Shown: positions 22,699-31,962 of the stretch, piece by piece
Position numbering within the stretch: position 1 is the first letter of the stretch
How the letters are laid out: every line of letters starts with the position of its first letter
NCBI GenBank assembly: GCA_032433595.1
Contig: JASWJB010000012.1
Location: 124,001-188,000 of the forward strand
Direction of reading: 5' to 3'
DNA: 64,000 bases
Source of the DNA: Conoideocrella luteorostrata
Lineage: Eukaryota; Ascomycota; Sordariomycetes; Hypocreales; Clavicipitaceae
Notes under the pieces: model-generated
Seen by the model: the letters and a program-made list of their open reading frames with translations, nothing else
Database searches by the model: none
What the model was told of the DNA's origin: nothing
Program-made: the position numbers and the translations under genes

Positions 22699-23917
22699 AG
22701 CCATTAACCGCAAAACAGAATTTCATCATGATGGTTGGCCACAGAGCGACGCAGAAGCCTTGTCATCCTCGCGAACTCAGAAATTGCGCTCCGAGGCCTT
22801 AGAAGTGTATGTATCGTCCGCTCTTGACACCGACCGAAGAGTGCCGAACCAGTCGTTATTCGTCGACCAGCCGATCTGCCCGGACCACATCGTCTGGTGG
22901 ATATTATATTATTCGTTAGACAAACTGCGCCGACTTGATCGATCTGGCTACTATTGTTGTCCTACCGAATGGTCTCATGGCATGGCGTTTGTTGAGGCTT
23001 TTGGTTCGGCCATTGAACTCCTCGTTTTCATCATGTGGCCGTGCTTTCAACATGACGCAGTCCCTTCTTTTGGTGTCTTTGTATCGGCACCTCCCTCCCC
23101 CAAAATGGCCCTACTTACTTCCCAGTGTAGATGGAGGTGACGCAGCCTTTCGGAGTCATACCATTTGTCAAAAAGTTATAATATACGATAATTGCTACGC
23201 AATTAGAGCGTGTTCTTTTTGTGTCGACACCATTTCTTCTTGTCTTCCTTGAAAGCACACGCAGCCTCTCGACCCCGATCGCAGCCAATTGCACTGGACT
23301 CGGCGTTTTCGAGCATGTCCAATTTGTCACAAAGCTACGAGAAGCTGAAGGTGCTGACAAGCAAATCTGTCCCGATAAGCACCACCTTCAGGCGGGTGGT
23401 GCACGAGCACTGCGGACGTCGAACTGTTGGTCAGTCTCCGGCAGTGTGGAGCTGGCCTCCATCACTAAGCCCACAAATTGAGATGAGTCTATGAGTGACG
23501 GAAAAATACAAAATTAAAAAGAATGTGCTTTTAGATATAAGACAATTTATTACTAAATGTCTCTACTAATAAGTAAAACCTTCGTCATATAAGACAGTTA
23601 TTATCACGTGAGAGAGTGTTATTAACGGTGCACTAAACAAACTTAGGCTTTATGTTTGTGTGGGGCGGTTACGTGCCGATGTCAGGAGATGGAACGAAAC
23701 CTAGCACGCTGCATCATCTACGCGTGCGCGTGCAACCTGCGTTTGCAGCCATTTTTGGCAAATCCCCCTACAGCGATTTCGCCCAACGAGCTCCTGTGCT
23801 GATTCCTTGCTTGCCTTCTCCAAGGCATGAGCTTGCTCTCGCAACCCCGCGGTTGGCTCCAGTTGCTAGATCAACGCGTATGAGGCGGAGATGCCCCTCA
23901 TACTTTAACCATAGCAA
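22699..23917. other. Intergenic, with an AT-rich block
   Basis: No convincing gene; an open frame at 22496-23140 mostly overlaps the GT17 gene in another frame. The block at about 23500-23640 is strongly AT-rich and has two imperfect copies of a TATAAGACA-starting segment (near 23538 and 23589). Confidence 0.45.
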
Positions 23918-25552
23918 ATGGAGACCGTTATCGTTATAGACAGTTCAGACGACGAGCCATGGACACCTGAGCCGCCGATAGCGACAACTCAACCGATGAA
24001 AACGACTGAATTTCTTGTAGAGCTCAAACCGCGTCCTAGATATGCTCCCGGCCGGGGCCCGGCTCTGCAGCCCTTGCGGCTTCTGCCACCAGAAGAATCA
24101 ACAGTCTACATAAGAGAGCGAGTCCTTCTGGACTCTCCGGGCCTGGCCGAAGATGGAAGACCCTTACCCAAGCGCATGACATATATCGTTGGTTGGCGTG
24201 ATCTTCCTGCAGCCAGCTTGCTGGTTCCCGCAATGCAGGTATTGGATTACGTGTCGCCGAGAGCTCTGGAGGAATTCGAGGATCGTTTCGAGGCCGAATT
24301 GGACAAGCAGCGACAAAACAACGAGAAAACAATGGGCGCGAAGTTGGGACGGAAGGCCAAGGCTCGCCCACCAGCGCATACAGACATTGAACAGGCAACC
24401 GCAATTGTGGCCCAAGATGAAACCCTCGCTCGCCCCAAGACGGGAGCGATGAGCTTATCCACGCCACAAAAGAGGAAGCGGGCAGACTTTGACGGCTTGT
24501 CTGACGAATATGACAGCCCGTCGAACCAACTGGCGCGAGAGATGTTTGGTCATGGTAGTAGTCGTGGCAATTCTGCCGATATGTTTGCCAACGCGGACGA
24601 CGGGGTTGAAGAACGGCTAGGTAGCCAAACCACAGACACCGAGACGAAAGTCAAGCCAAATGAATTTGAACATTCGAAAAAGATGACTCCTATACCTCTC
24701 CCGCCACATATAATCGGAATGCTCGATAAACAGAAACCACTGTCAGAAGATGAGTCGAAAAAGTCCTCTGTGGGTTTGCAAGCAGACGACTTTCTGGCAC
24801 CGGCTTCAAGGAACGATCTAGTGCCCTCAATAGAGGGAGGCACGTTTTCTAGTGGTACTGGATCAAGTTTAATTAGCGGTGATAATGGCATTGCGACATC
24901 GCCTGTTACTCGTGGATCAACACGCGAACTACGGGGAAGCACATCGACCAGCCGAAAGCGCAGCAGTGATTCTTCCAAGAAGCCGCTTCCATCAAAACAA
25001 TCGCCGAAGAAGCGGAAACATTCGCCACTCGTTAAACAGGTCATCGATAGCCAAGCGACCTGGGAAGTGGAAAGATTGGAGGATTCTAACGTTTACGATG
25101 TGGAAGGACGTGGGTTCGTACGCTATTTCCTGGTTCGATGGGCTGGAGACTGGCCACCAGAGCAGCAGACGACTTGGGAGCCAGAAGAACACATCCCCCG
25201 GGAAATGGTTCGAGCGTATATGAAAATAGATAAGAAGAGGCGGGCCAAACGTGCTGCCCAGAGCCGTCGCGACCAGAAACGCAACCATTTATTTATGGCA
25301 GCACCATCAGCCGCGGAACATGGTTGGGCTGTGGCCACACGGTATAGTTCTGTCAGCGACGCCTTCGAAGGAGACACAGGCAAAGATGAGGGGCCTGGCG
25401 ATGCGCCAAGTAGCATTTCCGAAGACCAAAATCCATATCTTGGCGAACATGAATTAGACAGTGAGGTGTTTGTTGTTGAAGGAAGCACCCAAACGACGGG
25501 GAATTATGGGGCAAACACGCCTATAACACTACCATACATCATCGGCGCTTAG
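23918..25552 (+). CDS. Chromodomain protein with N-terminal SUMO-interacting motif
   Basis: A single exon of 544 residues. Residues 4-13 read VIVIDSSDDE, a hydrophobic core followed by acidic and phosphorylatable residues, which is the classic SUMO-interacting motif. A first chromo-like segment is near residues 85-130 (TYIVGWRDLPAASLLVP, then LEEFEDRFEAEL), lacking the usual tryptophan of the WEP motif. A canonical chromodomain is near residues 374-430: TWEVERLEDSNVY, RYFLVRWAGDWP and TTWEPEEHIP, with the aromatic positions that bind methylated lysine. Between them is a low-complexity linker with basic stretches (PKKRKHSP), and KKRRAKRAAQSRR follows the domain; both look like nuclear signals. 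Expected role: a nuclear reader of histone methylation in heterochromatin. It could be related to chromodomain subunits of deacetylase complexes such as Neurospora CDP-2, but I cannot verify orthology. Confidence 0.9.
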   Translation: METVIVIDSSDDEPWTPEPPIATTQPMKTTEFLVELKPRPRYAPGRGPALQPLRLLPPEESTVYIRERVLLDSPGLAEDGRPLPKRMTYIVGWRDLPAASLLVPAMQVLDYVSPRALEEFEDRFEAELDKQRQNNEKTMGAKLGRKAKARPPAHTDIEQATAIVAQDETLARPKTGAMSLSTPQKRKRADFDGLSDEYDSPSNQLAREMFGHGSSRGNSADMFANADDGVEERLGSQTTDTETKVKPNEFEHSKKMTPIPLPPHIIGMLDKQKPLSEDESKKSSVGLQADDFLAPASRNDLVPSIEGGTFSSGTGSSLISGDNGIATSPVTRGSTRELRGSTSTSRKRSSDSSKKPLPSKQSPKKRKHSPLVKQVIDSQATWEVERLEDSNVYDVEGRGFVRYFLVRWAGDWPPEQQTTWEPEEHIPREMVRAYMKIDKKRRAKRAAQSRRDQKRNHLFMAAPSAAEHGWAVATRYSSVSDAFEGDTGKDEGPGDAPSSISEDQNPYLGEHELDSEVFVVEGSTQTTGNYGANTPITLPYIIGA

Positions 25553-26159
25553 TGTTTACATGCTACTGCTTACTTGAGCGCTTTGGGCATACGTTTGGAG
25601 ATGTTTTGGGGTTTCCAGGTAGATAGAGGGTCATTGACAGGGAAAGGAATTCGTTGGAGGCAATCCGATCGGACCGGCAACTCTTGTCGTGCTTTGCGGG
25701 GGAAAATTGCGGCGTTGCGTGGAAGAAAGTGTGAAATGTAAGAATTGTCACAGAGACAAGATAGATACCCAGAAGGAATCAAGATAACTTTCTACTTAGT
25801 GCAAACTTTTCGGCTATAGACAAACTCTAGTCGATGCGAATTCGCTTGTATGATCAGGGTTCCAATCTTTGAGCGGCCAGAAGCCCGTTCAAAATAGCAA
25901 CTGGCTACCAATTAGTCTTCCCATGCTAGAACTTGCCGTCAACCCTCCTGACAAGATGTCCCTTTTCACTCCCGTAAAAATATTCATCTAGGCTCTTATC
26001 TTGGAACAGCCAGATGCCCCATTCAGAATAACAATATACACCTGTACCTGTACCCATTAGTGTTGAGCCCTTTCCCACTGCCAGAAGTTGCCGTGAAACC
26101 CCCCCGAAAATTGTCCCCTTTCACTCCTGCAAATAAAATAGCCGAATCTTGGGTGACCT
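25553..26159. other. Intergenic between convergent genes
   Basis: No gene seen. Two imperfect copies of a segment resembling GAGCGGCCAGAAGCCC / GGAACAGCCAGATGCCC (near 25871 and 26003), each followed by TTCAAAATA or TTCAGAATA and later by TGACAAG/CGAAAA...TCCC-TTTCACTCC, suggest an old local duplication of about 150 bp. Confidence 0.4.
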
Positions 26160-28346
26160 TCAATCCTCTAATTCTCGTTCTTCTACTTCTTCCTCAAGGT
26201 CGTCACCTTCATCTTCCGATCGGCGTTTCTTGCACCAATCTCTAATAAACTTGGGAACAGGAGTGTCCTTCCATTCTCGACATCCAAACTCGCAATTGCG
26301 GTTCCCGCAACGAGGTATAGCCCCTTCCTCCAAGCCCTGCTCCTTGGCAAGCTCCCTTCGATGTCGGGCCAGCATGCCGTATGCTTCCCAGGTGCGGACG
26401 TTGATCATATTATGTACTCTAAACCACGAATCCCAGTCCTCCCGGGGGTCATGAAGCGAGGCTGCCATCCAGAGCTTTATGCCATCTTCTACAGTTGTGG
26501 TCCAGCTGTATTTGTCGCGGGTGATTTTGATGTTGCTCCCCATGACTCTGTACGTGGTTGGTTTGAAGTCCCTGTTCCGTTCTTCGAGGAAGTCGTCTAC
26601 CTGCTCGGGCTCAATACCGAAGTCCTCTGCGATAAGTTCCTGCCTCGTTGGCACAGGTGGAGGGGACGGGGAGGGGGGGTCAGCGATGCCAGGGCTTTTG
26701 TCCACCAGGACCGGTGCGTCGTGGGGTCGGAAGGTATTATATGGCGCCTTATTCCATGTCTTTTCGAATATATCTGGATCGACAAAGGGGATTATGCCGT
26801 CTGTGCTCGCGTAAATATCCTCCATGGACCCAAACGAGGAGTCTTTAACGTGGTGTGTGCTCTCCTTGCCGTAATAGTTGACATTGATGTCGCCATCTCT
26901 GATGCGCCGGAGCGCCTTGTCCGCTTCAAACAGATTTGTAAACTCGATGAACAAATTTTTCTTGTGATCAAACCTGACGTTGTTGATGAACCCCATCCCG
27001 AGCTGACACAGCACATACCAGATGGCGTCGTCTGGGAAAAGTGGCATGCAAATCAAGCGAGTTGCGTTAACTTGCAGCAACTCGAAGTTCGATCCACCTG
27101 CTGAAGAGTCTGTTGGGATGAGGTTCGGGCGGACTTGGTAGGAGTCGCCGCTGCTATTGCGATAAAAAAGATGTTGCCTTTGGACTTCGTCCACCCACCC
27201 TTCTGCCCAAGGCTTGTTTCTAAATTCAACAAGTGCTGTTTTGTGCAACGTGGCCTTGCTGCTCAAGTCATTTGCGAGCGTGATGGATATAATGCCTCCT
27301 GGGGAACGGATTCCTCCCATGAGTTGCATGACGGTGGCGTCGGGGGGTAGTTTGTTCATAAGGACGCATCGACTGTTGGGCTCACTATCATCGCTTGGCA
27401 GCGGCATGGACACTGGTGGAGAGTCCAACTCCGTCATGTCTTGGTGGTAATGTAGGGACAAGCGACGTCTAGTGGCGTTATGTTCATCCACGTAGTTGTC
27501 CATGCCTCCTTCATCGTTCAATTCATCCAAGTAGTCGTTCATGCCTCCTTCATCGTACAAATCATCCAAATACTGGTCCATGTCTTCTTCACCCTCAACG
27601 TCGTTCATGATGAATTCTTCGTCACAAAAGAGAGCATTATTCCAAGCGTTGACATGTGACTCAGCAGTCCAGGACGTAGTTCCTGATAATTCTTCATCCT
27701 CTGCATCTTCGCAAACTGATTCGCATTCCGAATCTTGTTCGCCTTCCAAAGCTTGTTTCATGTCGCAAAGCTTCCCTCTGAAAGTCTCGACAGCAGCCGT
27801 GTTCCTTTGAACTGAGGCATGCATCAAAGGCAAAGTTGCGTTCAGGGTGGCCAGGACTAGAGTGCCGGGCAACTCGTCGTTATCGTTGACAAACTGCGTT
27901 GCTTTCTTCTGTGACGTGCATTAGTTAGGCTTCAGGCGGAAATGTAGACCAGTATGGGGATGTTATGAGCTTACGTGTTTGAGAGAGAACTGTCCAAGAT
28001 CACGATTGATCCGCTCCAACAGGATTTGCATTTCGTAAAAGTAGGACGAGAGCGTCGTGAGCTTACATCCATCAGTGACCTCCATGATCGGAGAAGGTGG
28101 TGCCGTGAGAGCTTGCTTTAGACGAGCGGCAATCTCCCTGAATAATAATGCGTGGTTTGGTCTTGGGGAGTCTTGTTCTTGTGCCAAGATTGAACGAGGA
28201 CGCTCAACTCTGGATTGGTGACTGTGTTCCGCGAGGCAGCCATGTGTGTTGGGTTTGGCACCCTGGTCATGACGCTGGGCTTTTCTGCGCCTGTTCTCCT
28301 CAATTAGGGCTACCAAATGAGGTGGAGGGCCGAGCATAGACTGCAT
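26160..28346 (-). CDS. RRM-like protein with acidic tandem repeats
   Basis: Two exons, 28346-27975 and 27908-26160, joined over a 66-nt intron (GTAAGC donor, CACAG acceptor), give about 706 residues. After a basic N-terminus comes a glutamate/aspartate-rich region with a 13-residue unit repeated nearly three times (MDQYLDDLYDEGG, MNDYLDELNDEGG, MDNYVDEHN), encoded by 39-bp units at about 27501-27590. Two RRM-like segments follow: CVLMNKLPPDATVMQLMG...ALVEFRNKPWAEGWV, and TRLICMPLFPDDAIWYVL...NLFIEFTNLFEADKALRRI. The C-terminus contains a CGNRNCEFGCREWKD cysteine cluster and an acidic tail. It probably binds RNA in the nucleus or cytoplasm (inference from fold pattern). RNP1 aromatic residues are weak, so the RRMs may be divergent. 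I do not recognise a characterised homologue. Confidence 0.8.
27501..27590 (-). repeat. 39-bp in-frame tandem repeat in the RRM-like gene
   Basis: Two near-identical 39-bp units begin at 27501 and 27540, with a further diverged unit to the left. They encode a 13-residue acidic repeat, so copy-number change keeps the frame. Confidence 0.8.
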
Positions 28347-29937
28347 GATGAGCTTTCAAAAAATTTAATGAGGCTGTCGAAACTAAAAGGGATATGGTGT
28401 GGTGTGAGGCGTGAGTAACAGAGGTGAAGAGCGAGAAGAGGAATGTGAAACGCCTCTGCTTCCATTAAATACTCGTTTCTTCGCCCTGAGTGACAAAAAA
28501 AAATTTAGTCTCAGAATAGCATTTTAAAATAAAGTTACTGCGGAGGATTAAGTCAAATCATGGTTGTGAGGTGGTGTTACGAAGCGTCGACTGAGTTGCA
28601 CAGGTCGTGCACGGCAGAAGTCTAAACTTGGCTTACACCAGCGCCATCAAGCAAGTCTGCGGACATGGGCCATGCTTGCACGAAGCATAATTACGATTTA
28701 AGATTTATATCCATATTATTACCACATGCACATTAGAACTTAGATGCATTCATGTCCGTATTATTTGCATTTACCATGCTGACGGGTCTCGATAGAGGGC
28801 TTGGGCTCTCTCCTCTCCCGGAGGGCGCCAGCAAATGCAAGGCTCTTCTGTCAATACTCAGAGGTGCAGCTTGCCATGGAAATGAGTAGACCTCAAATTT
28901 AACAATGCGTAGACTATGCATGCGATACCGGCAGGTATAAGCCTACGTGATGTTCAATACACTATGTATTTCATGCATCTACGAAGTTGGTTTTGAAGAC
29001 TTAGGGTGTGTTCCGCTTAGAAAGGCTGCGCTAAGTACTCCGTATACTCGATGCTTAATTCATCGCGGCCATCATGGAGAGATGGCTGGCTTATCCGGCC
29101 GGAAAAAAAGGAGAAAAGGCAAACCTCAAAGCGGCGAGCCTTAGAATTGTGAATATTAACCATGAGAGCGTGGCCACATTTCCAGGCCTGGGCTCAACTC
29201 CAATCATCACCTACATCAGCTCAGGCGAAGAATATCGTGAGTGTCAAGTCCCTAGCTGTTCTACGCGGATCAAGTACGTACACCTTCAGGTTCCTCGACC
29301 GATATGCAGGCCAAGAATACCAAGTTTGAGAAGAGCTATAATACCTGGCGATATATGGAAGTTGGCTGCACTGTAACTAAGCAGCCGAACAAGGAGACTG
29401 ACAAGGAGATACCGATTCCCGAGCTAGCACCGCAAGACCTGGCAGGTAAAACTGGCTAATCCGTGATGGCAGGCAAAAGAGCATCACTTGACCCACAAAC
29501 CCACCTCCCACGGAAAGGTTCAGTTGTCCATGTCCTGCCAGGCCCCGCCTTTCCCCCGGTTTTGGGCGCGACTTTTCCGCTGCTAAACCTATTTGGAGTT
29601 TTTGTTACTCAATTTGATGGTTACGCCGTTGCAACAGGGCGGCATGAGGCCACAACAAATGCCCTTTGCCCGGAAACCAGGGCCCCAGTGGTCCTTGGTC
29701 TCGAAACTTCCGACTGCTCGAGGAGAAATGGCCTTTGTTTCTTCTTTCAACCGCTGGTCCTATATAACGCTGTTGGGGGAATTGTGAAGAACGACTCGAA
29801 ACTGCACCGACGAGAATGCCGCCAAACCATCTGGAGTAACAGATCAGACTCGCCATTGGGCACCTACTGCGCGTTCTCGCTCACCAATCCATCCCTTCGG
29901 CCGGGATACCTCACCGTCTGCTGGACACCTGGACAAC
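28347..29937. other. Intergenic between divergent genes
   Basis: No convincing gene. One TACTCCGTA lies at 29036. A TATATAA at about 29760 is roughly 180 nt before the HPP gene start and may serve it. Confidence 0.5.
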
Positions 29938-31056
29938 ATGGCGCTACAGCACCGGACGTGGAACTTCAACATTGATCGATACCTCAACCCATTTGTGCCG
30001 TCGCCGCCATGGAGACACTTGCCTTATCAAGTGGCGAGGTTCTTTGGGTACCGGAGGGCGAAGCCTGCAGAGACGGGTAACTTGATGCCAGTCTTCTGGG
30101 CCTTTATTGGCATCTTTGCTGCGATTCTTCTGATCCAAGGGGTGTCTCAGAACGTACCGTCTTTCGAGTCCAAGGGGGCGCCCATGATTGTTGGCAGTTT
30201 CGTAAGTCTACAACTTCATGCTTACCAAATTATTAGTAGCCATAGTGGCGGTGGTAGTGGGCTATGCAGCAACAATTCGGGCGTCTATTATTCATGGTGT
30301 GATGCTTTGGTATCGGCAGGCGAGATTAAAATATTAACATAGGATTTTTAACAGGGTGCGGCAGCAGTTTTGGAGTTTTACTCAATCGAAGCACCGCTTG
30401 CACAACCTCGAAATGCCATATTTGGCCAGCTCGTCTCAGTAATCACCGGAGTTGCTGTCGCCAAGCTCTTCCAGTTGAGCGATCGATTTGATGACATCCA
30501 ATGGGTCGGCGGCGCTCTCGCATGCGCGTCGGCAACAGCACTTATGGCCCTGACAAAGACTGTACACCCACCGGCTGGCGCGACGGCGCTCTTAGCCGTC
30601 GTTGACAACACCTTGGTCAAGATCGGATGGTTCCTCATCCCGGTTGTGTTGTTGGGATGTGCGCTGATGCTTAGCGTGGCATTATTGGTGAACAATATTG
30701 AGAGACGATTTCCGATTTACTGGTGGACGCCGGAAGACCTGAGCAAGAGAGAACCCATAGTGCGTACCCGAAGATGGGACAAAATGAGCAAACAAGGCTT
30801 GGACGAAGAGAAAATGGCGGAAACCTGGGTGCCGGAGACGTCCGCCGCATGTAGCCAGTCTACAGCTAGGGATGGTGAGGGCCACCACGAGGCAAATGGC
30901 AAGGATGACGCCAAAAGCAGTGGGCTTAGACTTACAAGAGCATCGCATAGCCTGGGGGAGATTGTCATCAGGAAAGGAGAAGTTGTCATTCCAGAGCACT
31001 TATTTCTCACTCAGGAAGAGCAGCAGCTCCTGGAGACAATAAGTTCCCGACTATGA
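29938..31056 (+). CDS. HPP family integral membrane protein
   Basis: Two exons, 29938-30201 and 30355-31056, are separated by a 153-nt intron (GTAAGT donor, AACAG acceptor) and give 321 residues. The N-terminal part has FNIDRYLNPFVPSPPWRHLP, then hydrophobic segments (PVFWAFIGIFAAILLIQG, NAIFGQLVSVITGVAVAKLF, WFLIPVVLLGCALMLSVALL). The family signature VHPPAGATALLAV is intact. A hydrophilic C-terminal tail of about 110 residues ends in VIPEHLFLTQEEQQLLETI. The HPP domain is a four-helix membrane domain found in bacteria, plants and fungi; a plant member has been linked to nitrite transport, but the role of fungal members is not established. The upstream gene diverges. The family call is secure. 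Confidence 0.93.
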
Positions 31057-31962
31057 CGGCGCACTGACATGATTAGATGCATGGTGCTGGCGTATGGTGT
31101 TTGCACGGCAAAGTTAGTCGTATTTACAGTTGGTTCGTGCCTTGTGGGTAACGTATTTAGCTCCAGAAAATTTATTCGATCCATGGGACTCCAGAGTTTG
31201 CTAGGGGGAGTTTATGCGGGAAGGAGTCATCGGCATGGCCATAGAGGAGAGAGTGCACCGCACTCATGGCCCGTGTCCAGCCAATCATTCATTGCACTCG
31301 CCATGACGTCTTGCACGGCGCAAACGCTGGCCCGGTACAGCACCACCTCGTACCCGTGCATCGCTGGCAGGCATGAAACGCAACAGATTTGATGAATGAA
31401 ATGAGCCTCTGTGGATGCCGCGCTTACTTCCTTGGAGAATTTGCAAGCCATGATTTATGGAACGGAGAGTATTATTTATGGGCAGCCGCATGTATCACAC
31501 AGTAGAATACTGATGAAGTACTCCGTACTTCGTAAACTTCAGTGAATTAACATTAATTGGCCCAGGGTAGTTAGTTACGGGAGTACTCCATATTACTTAC
31601 GGAGTACTAGTACGAGCACTTCGCAGGTACCTAGACGCTACGTACCCTGCTCGGCACAGGCTGACCTGTGGCCCCGCATTCTGTATTCTGTGCGTCACAG
31701 CCCCAGGCAGAACGCCATGCTCAATAAACTCGACCAACACCTTGACTACACATGGCAGCCATGGGCTGAGTCACCGCCGGCTACGTCCAGAGTAAGCTTT
31801 GGATTCCGTGGCTTGGTCACTGCATTCATACAATTTGTTTGCATATATAAAGCGGCATTGCCACCCCTTCCATTTTCGTTTTCTGCTATCATTATATTTC
31901 CAGACAAAAGGTTTGGATTGGATCTATCAACCTTGTCTCGGCTCCGCAAAGCTAGTCTCGAG
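31057..31962. promoter_or_regulatory. Upstream region of the DUF2828 gene with TATA box
   Basis: TATATAAA at 31844-31851 lies about 112 nt before the chosen ATG at 31963, which is why the longer in-frame opening from 31690 was not used as the start. Two perfect copies of the 9-mer repeat (31519 and 31598) and a one-mismatch copy between them lie in this region. No gene is seen between the HPP gene and this promoter. Confidence 0.6.

Noticed and set aside
22496..23140. 214-codon plus-strand opening
   Set aside because: Overlaps the GT17 gene in another frame, and its own residues show no family features.
31690..31962. 91 extra N-terminal codons of the DUF2828 gene
   Set aside because: A TATA box lies inside this part and the family sequence begins after the ATG at 31963.
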